From positions 1 to 5,308 of the forward strand of contig JADJXF010000041.1 of NCBI GenBank assembly GCA_016715995.1: DNA of 5,308 nucleotides. The letters are read 5' to 3'. The notes below the pieces were generated by a model, which made no database searches, was not told the origin of the DNA, and saw only the letters and a program-made list of their open reading frames with translations. This document shows, in pieces, positions 1 through 5,308 of this stretch (the first letter of the stretch is position 1; the number at the start of each line of letters is the position of its first letter). This stretch comes from Flavobacteriales bacterium. GTDB lineage: Bacteria > Bacteroidota > Bacteroidia > Flavobacteriales_F > PHOS-HE28. The position numbers and the translations under genes are program-made.

Positions 1-1248
1 TGCGCAGGTGCCGGGCTTGTGCTCATGCACGAAGGCTTCGAGGGCTTCCGCGTTTCTCCTTGGGGCAGGTGTCCGCCAGATACCCAATTGCGTGGCGCGG
101 CCCATGAAGCTCACGATGGGCTTGGGCGTGTAGTAGCTGCTCTGTTCATGCCGGCCGGTCACCAACCCTCGAAGACCTCGAGGAGCATCCGGGGTCCACG
201 GCCATCCACATCCAGCGGCGTGTTCTCGCCAGGCGGTGAAGTTGTAGCGGCTGAAGAGGCCGTCCACGCCCAGGATCACGGTGAAGGCTTCGTCGGGCAC
301 TTCGCGATGCGGGCATCGGTGCCGTCCTCGGCCTGCTCGAAGAGGCCGCTGTTCAGGTAGGGCACCCTGCCGAAACGCGGGTCGCTTTGCCCGGCGGGAC
401 GGTCCTCCCGGTTGAGGCCTCGAAAAGAGCGGCCGCAGGATGTCGCGGTAGAAGTTGCCGGTGGGGGCTCTTCTTCCGGTAGCTGCCGTGCAGGGCCCGC
501 AGGTAATCGCTCTCGCCATTGATGGTGAGCCAGCCTTTGCGCTGGATGAAGGCGAGGAACATGAGGCGGTTGAAGAGCCGCTGGGTGAAGAGCTGCGCAG
601 GATCGCCCTCGGCGTTCTTCGGGAACTGCGGTTGCACCAACGCCTTCACCGCATAGAAGACCTCCTTATAGTCCTTGTAGAACTCCCGAAGAGCGGGGCC
701 ACCTTGAAGGCGTCCTCCACGCGCTTGAGGCTGCCGTGGCCTTGGATGCCATGGAAGCGTTCGGCAGCGGTGCGGCAGGTCTGCGAGGGCCCCAGCACGT
801 AGGTGTAGCGCTTGGGGTCGGTGGCCACCTCGATGGTGCGGCCGCTCTCCTCATCGATCTCTTCGTGCTTGCTGGCGAAGGTGAAGCGCCAGGTGTCGGG
901 CTGCTCCGGGCTGTGGAACACCGCGAACACGGCATCCTGCACGCTGGGGATGATGCGGTCCTTCAGCAGCCGCGCGAAGCCCACGCGCATCTGGCTGATG
1001 CTGGCCTTGTTCACGAGCACTTCGTACACGGCCACGCGCTTGCTATTCTCCAGCTCGATGGTGCCCAGCGCGGTGATGCTGCGTGCGCATAGTCGCCTGC
1101 CTTGGTTCCCAGGCGCTTCCTCGCGCGGCCGCGCTGACCATTGCGTGCGCTGCGCCTCGGCATTGAAGAGGGCATCCAGCAGGGCCTGCCACCCGGCGCG
1201 GTCGTACTTGGCCTCCAGCCGCGTCTTGATGTCGTGCTTTGAGATCAT
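1..1248 (-). CDS. Eco57I-type N6-adenine DNA methyltransferase, N-terminal part (partial, multiple frameshifts)
   Basis: Likely transfers a methyl group from S-adenosylmethionine to adenine in DNA, as the modification (or combined restriction-modification) subunit of a defence operon. The start ATG at 1248-1246 (MISKHDIKTRLEAKYDRAGW) lies 3 bases after the helicase stop. About 200 residues of N-terminal domain follow (ITALGTIELENSKRVAVYEV, then FASKHEEIDEESGRT), then FNRLMFLAFIQRKGWL near 590-530, VPYLNSGLFEQ near 365-335, and TGRHEQSSYYTPKPIVSFMG at about 160-100. The last is the R-x(n)-YYTP motif X signature that opens the methylase domain in Eco57I-like enzymes. Motif I (DPACGSG-like) and the NPPY motif would follow but are beyond base 1, so catalytic competence cannot be seen. 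The frame changes at about 1124/1093 (pair), 687, the G-run 463-467, the A-run 423-426, and about 418, 303, 230, 203, 165 and 100. Longest clean blocks are 1248-700 and 649-470. The N-terminus does not look like BREX PglX. The family call is firm; the exact system is not. Confidence 0.85.
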
Positions 1249-1251
1249 GAA

Positions 1252-4200
1252 CTACGCGAAGGTCTCGGAAATGATGATGTTGGGCTCGTCGTAGCCCAGG
1301 GCGAGCTGCGGGTTCAGCACCGGCTCGGGCTGTTCCTCGTGCTGGCCGTTCATGGGATACTTCTTCAGGATGCGCAGTCCGGCAGTGGTCACCGCATCCA
1401 CGCTGAGGCTGTTCCGTTTGGCATTGCGCCGCAACTGGTTCCAGGTCGCGCTGCAGTTGTTGGAACTGCCCGTGCTTCACGGCTTCCACGCCTTTGTACA
1501 CCAGCGCCTTCTCCGCTTCGTTCAGCAGGTTGCCGCGCAGGATGGTATCGAGCATGGTGAGCGCATTGCGTTCGTTGGGGCCGAAGCGGTCGATGCTGCG
1601 CGCCTCTTCGCGCATTTCGCGCTGTGCGTCCTTGTAGTGCTCCAATGGCCGCGCCCACCTGGCTGTGGTGGTGCCCCGGCAAGGGGATGCCTTCCTCGGT
1701 GGGTTCGGCCTCCAGGAGTGCGGCGCAGAAGCGTTGATCTCCTCCACCACGCGGGTGCTGTCCACCCGGTAGAAACCGTCGCGCAACTTGTTCTTCAGGA
1801 AGACCACACTGCCCCGTGCCGGTTCGCCCTTGGCCCTGCCGCAGCGCGCGCGCATGGGCATCACTTCGATGCGCTTGAACCAGTCGGGATGGTCCGCCCG
1901 GAACTTGCGCGCCATCAGCAGCAGGCGCACGCTCTCGTCGCGCTCCTCCTCCTTGCCGATCTGCTCAAAGAGCCCGAAGGTGCCGAACTCCTCTTCATCG
2001 CTGTAGATCTGGCTGTCCTCGCCCAGTGCGCTGTGGAAGGCCTGCAGCTTCAGGATGGCCTTGTGCCTGCAGGCGCATCTGGTCCTCGGTCTGCTCGGTG
2101 GGGTAGAAGTTGTAGATGTGTATCTCGTTGGCCTTGGTCCCGATGCGGTTCACCCGGCCGATGCGCTGCATCAGGCGTACGCTGTTCCAGGGTGTATCGT
2201 AGTTGAGGATGGGTGAACGGTGCAGGTTCACGCCCTCCGCCAATACCTCGGTGGTTATGAGGATGTCGAAGTCATTCTCGCGCTCGCCTTTGGGCACGCG
2301 CTCATCGGAAGTTCTTGCGCACCACATTCGCCCGGAACTCGTCCAAGTTGTACCGTCCACGGTGATGATGCGCTCGATGCCCGCGTTCTCCAGCTCGCGC
2401 TTCAGATAGTCCGTGGTGTCCTTGAATTCGGAGAAGATCACCAGCTTGTTCGTGGTGTTCTTCGAGGGGTGCAGCATCTTGCCCCGCAGTTGCTCGATGA
2501 AGACCACGAGCTTGGGGTCCTTGTTGCGGTCGCGCCACTTCGTCCAGCGGGCGTGCAAGTCGTCGATGATCCGCTGGTCGTGCTTCAGGCCGGTGATGAA
2601 GTCCGCGGTGAAGTCCTCCGGCCGAAAGGTCTGGATGGCCGGGTCGCTTTCCTTCATCCGGTCCATCAGCTCCATCAGTTCCTCCTCCTGCCCGTTGTTG
2701 ATGTACTCGTTCACGCGCAGGTTGGGCGCGATGTGGACACGGCCCCGGTCGAACATGGTGACCATGGCGCTGTTGGCGTCACGGTAACGCGTGAGCGAAT
2801 TGATGAAGGCGTGGAAGCTGTTATCCAGTCGCTTCACGAGCCGGGATGCGCATGATGCTGGCCAGCCGTTCCGCGATCGAGTCGGCGCGGTCGTAGTTCT
2901 TCTTCAGCTCGCTCTTCAGGAACTTGATGGCTTGATAGCGGTAGTAGAGCAAGCCTTCGTGGTTCGTGCTGCGCAGCAGCCGCATGGTGTCCTCGAAGAG
3001 ACTCCCCAACTCCTCGCCCAACTCGTAGTAGATCGGTTCCGGGGTCCTGATCTTGGGGAAGGTCATGCCCTGTGCGACCACATCCGACCAATAGGCCTTG
3101 CTCTTTCGATATCCGTACGGGTGCGCCGGATGGTGAGCGGTTTGACGATCTTGTTGCGGATATCCTCGTACATCCGGTGTATGTTCCGCAAGGCCACCTT
3201 CCGGTCGCTCTCCTTCCGCAGCGGTTGAAGAGGTCGATGTGCGGCCTGAAGAAGCTGATGATGTTCGGCAGCGAATCGATGGTGCTGTTGCGCCCGTCCT
3301 GGAACAGTAGTAACAGGTTACGGATGTCCTCCGGCCTGTTGTTCAATGGGGTGGCGCTCGATCAGCATCACCTTCTTCACACGGCTGCCATCGGGTCCGG
3401 GGTTCCTGCGCGGCGTCTTGCAGATGCGTTGCAGGTTGTCGAACATGTCCGTGGTGTCGCTGCGGAACTTGTGCGCCTCGTCCACGATGATCAAGTCGTA
3501 GTTCTCCGGATGCTTCAGCTTGTGCAGGCTACCGCAGGAGATGAAGTCCAGGAAGCGCAGGTTGAACCGGCTGATCGTGTCTTCCCAGTTACGCTTCAAC
3601 GGTGGCGGTGTACCACCAGCACGCGGGTCATCGCCGTTGTGGATGGCGAACTCCTTGGCCACCATGGTGCCCACCACGGTCTTGCCCAAGCCCACCACAT
3701 CGCCCAGGAAGAAGCCGTTGTATTTCCGCAGCTTCTCAAAGCCTTCCTCCACCGCGTCGATCTGGTAGCGCAGCGTGGCGAAGCCCGGCGGCAGGTCCTT
3801 GTAGTTGTTCGGGTCGAAGTCGATGCTCTTGCCGAAGTGCTCGATCAGGAACTTCATGTACACCTCGAAGGGTGTGAAGGCGTCGTTGAGGTAGGTCTCC
3901 TTCTTCACTTCCTGCACGGCCGGTGCTTTGATCGCAACGCCTTCTTCCCACAGCTTCTCGAACTCACCCAGCGCGAACTTCACTTCGTCGTGGTCGCGCA
4001 GCTCCACGTTGAACTCGAAATTGCGCTCAAGCCCGCTCTCGGTGAGGTTGCTGCTACCCGTGATGACGCTGCCCCAACCCGCATGCTCGTGCTCCTTTTC
4101 CTGACGGAAGATGTAGACCTTGGCATGGATGTTCTTGTTGGGATGTGCCCTTAGCTCCACTTTCCCCGATGCGATGTCCTGGATGAAGCGCAGCATGCCA

Positions 4201-4516
4201 TCCTCGATCTCCTTGGTGTAGGCCGCTTTCTGGATATCCGCTTTGAGGGCCTTCAGCGCATCCTCGATCACTTCACTGGGGTGAATGCCGAACTGAAGCC
4301 CTTTCTTCACGGCATCTGCGGTATGCTTGTCAACGTCGATGCCTACGAGCACCGCACCTTGCTGACCTGCTGCATGTAGTCCTGATGCGGGCACCCCGAC
4401 GCTCGGAAATACCCCACGAGCGCGTCGAAATGGCACACCTGCATATGCTGGAAGATGCCTGCGAGCTTCTTCAGCAGGGTGTTCTCTTCGGCGTTGGTGA
4501 AAAACTTGGTGGACAT
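1252..4516 (-). CDS. PLD-like domain / SNF2-family helicase fusion protein (one gene, about 13 frameshifts)
   Basis: A probable ATP-driven DNA translocase of a restriction or anti-phage system. I chose ATG 4516 because its frame gives MSTKFFTNAEENTLLKKLAG, a sensible start for the family; the longer open frame beginning near 4526 is out of register here. In order: a PLD-like domain with IHAKVYIF and ITGSSNLTESGL (4127-4047, residues about 131-157); Walker A DVVGLGKT (3701-3678, about residue 273); motif II VDEAHKF (about residue 346); motif III SATPLNN (3358-3338); the second RecA lobe with NKLVIFSEFKDTTDYL near 2440, LITTEVLAEGVN near 2240 and motif VI QRIGRVNRIGT (2168-2136); and a C-terminal tail ending PNIIISETFA before TAG 1254-1252. 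Rebuilt length is about 1,088 residues. Clean blocks are about 4350-3640, 3340-3225, 3100-2847, 2837-2355, 2300-2070, 2060-1735, 1645-1440 and 1434-1252. All helicase motifs survive. The canonical PLD aspartate (HxKx4D) is replaced by R. Homologues I recall are of similar length. It could act as the motor or nuclease partner of the methylase that follows. Confidence 0.9.
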
Positions 4517-4565
4517 CGCGGCTCAAAATATGAACCTCATTCCGATCACGTGCGTGAGGATGTCA

Positions 4566-4580
4566 GCGGCAGTTTGCCGC
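4566..4580 (-). other. Short 6-bp hairpin upstream of the helicase
   Basis: GCGGCA (4566-4571) pairs perfectly with TGCCGC (4575-4580) around a 3-base loop, about 50 bases before the helicase ATG. It is too short to assign a role and has no U-tract. It may be the distal stem of the same repeat, or chance in GC-rich DNA. Confidence 0.3.
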
Positions 4581-4632
4581 AGGACCGGCCCAGCAGCGCA
4601 CGGAGCGAGGAGGCTGCGAGGCACGAGCAGAC

Positions 4633-4655
4633 CCCGCAGCCCGATGCGCTGCGGG
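4633..4655 (-). other. Perfect 8-bp GC-rich hairpin
   Basis: CCCGCAGC (4633-4640) pairs with GCTGCGGG (4648-4655) across a 7-base loop, with no mismatch. It lies about 75-100 bases past the copper ATPase stop, in that gene's direction of transcription. There is no T-run after it on the minus strand, so it does not qualify as a classical intrinsic terminator. It more likely forms the variable stem of the intergenic repeat. Confidence 0.5.
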
Positions 4656-4730
4656 CCGGGATAAGGCAACTACAGCGGACAGCCCGACCCCGAGGCTTTG
4701 CGAGGGGGGCACGCCCAACCTATCCTCTCC

Positions 4731-5308
4731 CTACCCCTCCAACCGGGCCCACTTCAACCGCAGGCTGTTGCTCACCACGCTCACGCTGCTCAAGGCCATG
4801 GCCGCACCGGCGATCATGGGGTTGAGCAGGAAGCCGTTGATGGGGTACAGCACCCCGGCGGCGATGGGGATGCCGATGATGTTGTAGATGAAGGCCCAGA
4901 AGAGGTTCTGGCGGATGAGGGACACGGTACGCCGTGAGAGCTGGATGGCGCGCGGGATGGCGAGCAGGTCGGTGCTGATGAGGGTCATGCGGGCCACGTC
5001 CATGGCGATGTCGCTGCCCTTGCCCATGGCGATGCTCACGTCGGCCTTGGCGAGCGCCTCACTGTCGTTGATGCCATCGCCCACCATGGCCACCACGTGG
5101 CCCTGCTGCTGCAGTCCGGCCACGAAGGCGCCCTTGTCCTTGGGCAGGACCTCGCTGCGGAACTCCTCGATGCCCACGGCCTTGGCCACGGCCTGCGCGG
5201 TGCGGCGCGCATCGCCGGTCTGCATGTACACCTTGATGCCGGCCTTCTTCAGCCGGTCGATGGCCTCGGCCGCCGAGGGCTTGATGCGGTCGGTGATGGC
5301 GATGGTCG
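4731..5308 (-). CDS. copA: Copper-exporting P1B-type ATPase, C-terminal part (partial at 5' end)
   Basis: Inner-membrane pump that uses ATP to export Cu(I). The visible 191 residues begin inside the P domain (window edge in frame: TIAITDRIKPSAAEAIDRLK) and end at TAG 4733-4731. Motifs in fragment numbering: TGD at 30-32 and GDGINDSEAL at 76-85, the hinge and Mg-binding motif of P-type ATPases. Then come MGKGSDIAMDVA at about 94-105, a hydrophobic segment with FWAFIYNIIG carrying YN (141-142), and a final segment with MALSS (170-174). In Cu(I)-specific P1B-1 pumps, YN in the seventh and MxxSS in the eighth membrane helix belong to the transport site, so copper rather than zinc/cadmium is the favoured substrate. 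The metal-binding N-terminus, the CPC helix and the DKTGT phosphorylation site lie outside the window. There is no frameshift, unlike its neighbours. It lies 214 bases upstream of the helicase on the same strand, with a structured intergenic stretch between, so a shared role is unlikely. Confidence 0.94.
   Translation of the reverse strand, partial: TIAITDRIKPSAAEAIDRLKKAGIKVYMQTGDARRTAQAVAKAVGIEEFRSEVLPKDKGAFVAGLQQQGHVVAMVGDGINDSEALAKADVSIAMGKGSDIAMDVARMTLISTDLLAIPRAIQLSRRTVSLIRQNLFWAFIYNIIGIPIAAGVLYPINGFLLNPMIAGAAMALSSVSVVSNSLRLKWARLEG

Larger units (their letters stand above)
4545..4716 (-). repeat. Probable dispersed, structured intergenic repeat (Bacteroidota type)
   Basis: This GC-rich stretch lies between the copper ATPase stop and the helicase start and has no credible reading frame. 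On the minus strand it opens with GGGCGTGCCC (4716-4707), continues CTCGGGGTCGGGCTGTCCGC, contains two perfect inverted repeats, and ends GCCGCTGACATCCTCACGC. From memory, an element with this same order (GGGCGTGCCC, then GGGGTCGGGCTGTCCGCTG, a variable hairpin, then CCGCT-AATCCCT-ACGC) is common between genes in Flavobacteriales and relatives. That match is recollection, not a search result. Only one copy is in the window, so repeat status cannot be shown here. The ends given are approximate. It may act in transcription ending or mRNA 3'-end stability for the copper ATPase, which is inference. Confidence 0.5.

Noticed and set aside
2834..3346. The 170-codon minus-strand frame as a separate small protein.
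   Set aside because: Its first part (MNNRPEDIRNLLLLFQDGRN) is the helicase just after motif III. After about 3222 it runs out of register, while the true protein continues in another frame.
3072..4154. Long plus-strand open frame (about 360 codons), with others at 1352-2206 and 2220-2855.
   Set aside because: They lie exactly opposite the helicase, whose minus-strand translation carries recognisable ATPase motifs. Their own translations are low-complexity and Leu/Val/His-rich, typical of antisense frames in GC-rich genes.
4519..4530. AT-rich patch (TATTTTG on the minus strand) as a Bacteroidota -7 promoter box for the helicase.
   Set aside because: It is not an exact TAnnTTTG and lies so close to the ATG that the transcript would be nearly leaderless. 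No matching upstream -33 box is visible.
4633..4655. Rho-independent terminator for the copper ATPase.
   Set aside because: The stem is perfect, but no T-run follows on the minus strand.
1..5308. CRISPR array, tRNA, rRNA or insertion sequence.
   Set aside because: I see no regularly spaced direct repeats, no tRNA-like cloverleaf and no transposase motif or terminal inverted repeats.

Overview
The window is high-GC and carries three genes, all on the minus strand, so it reads from right to left. The best organism guess is a high-GC, uncultured member of Bacteroidota (Flavobacteriales-like). This rests on the style of the copper ATPase, on the helicase C-terminus, and on an intergenic block resembling a repeat I remember from that phylum. 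No rRNA or marker gene is present, so this is inference.

Layout: (1) 5308-4731 is the C-terminal part of a copper-exporting P1B-type ATPase (CopA-like), intact and ending in TAG; its start lies outside the window. (2) 4730-4517 is a 214-base intergenic stretch with no gene. It has two perfect short hairpins and looks like a structured dispersed repeat. (3) 4516-1252 is one long gene of about 1,088 codons. It encodes a phospholipase-D-like nuclease/binding domain fused to a two-lobed SNF2-type helicase. (4) 1248-1 starts 3 bases after the helicase stop and encodes the N-terminal part of an Eco57I-type adenine-specific DNA methyltransferase. Its catalytic motifs I and IV should lie just beyond the left edge.

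The helicase and methyltransferase form a tight two-gene unit whose composition (PLD + SNF2 helicase + N6-adenine methylase) is that of a restriction or anti-phage module, comparable in parts to DISARM or other helicase-methylase systems. The exact system cannot be named because the left part of the locus is missing.

Both defence-type genes are broken by many single-base indels (about 13 in the helicase and about 10 or more in the methylase). After each one the expected protein continues in another frame with its motifs intact. I read this mainly as uncorrected long-read sequencing error rather than decay, and I annotate each as one gene. Simple ORF calling would instead give a string of fragments.
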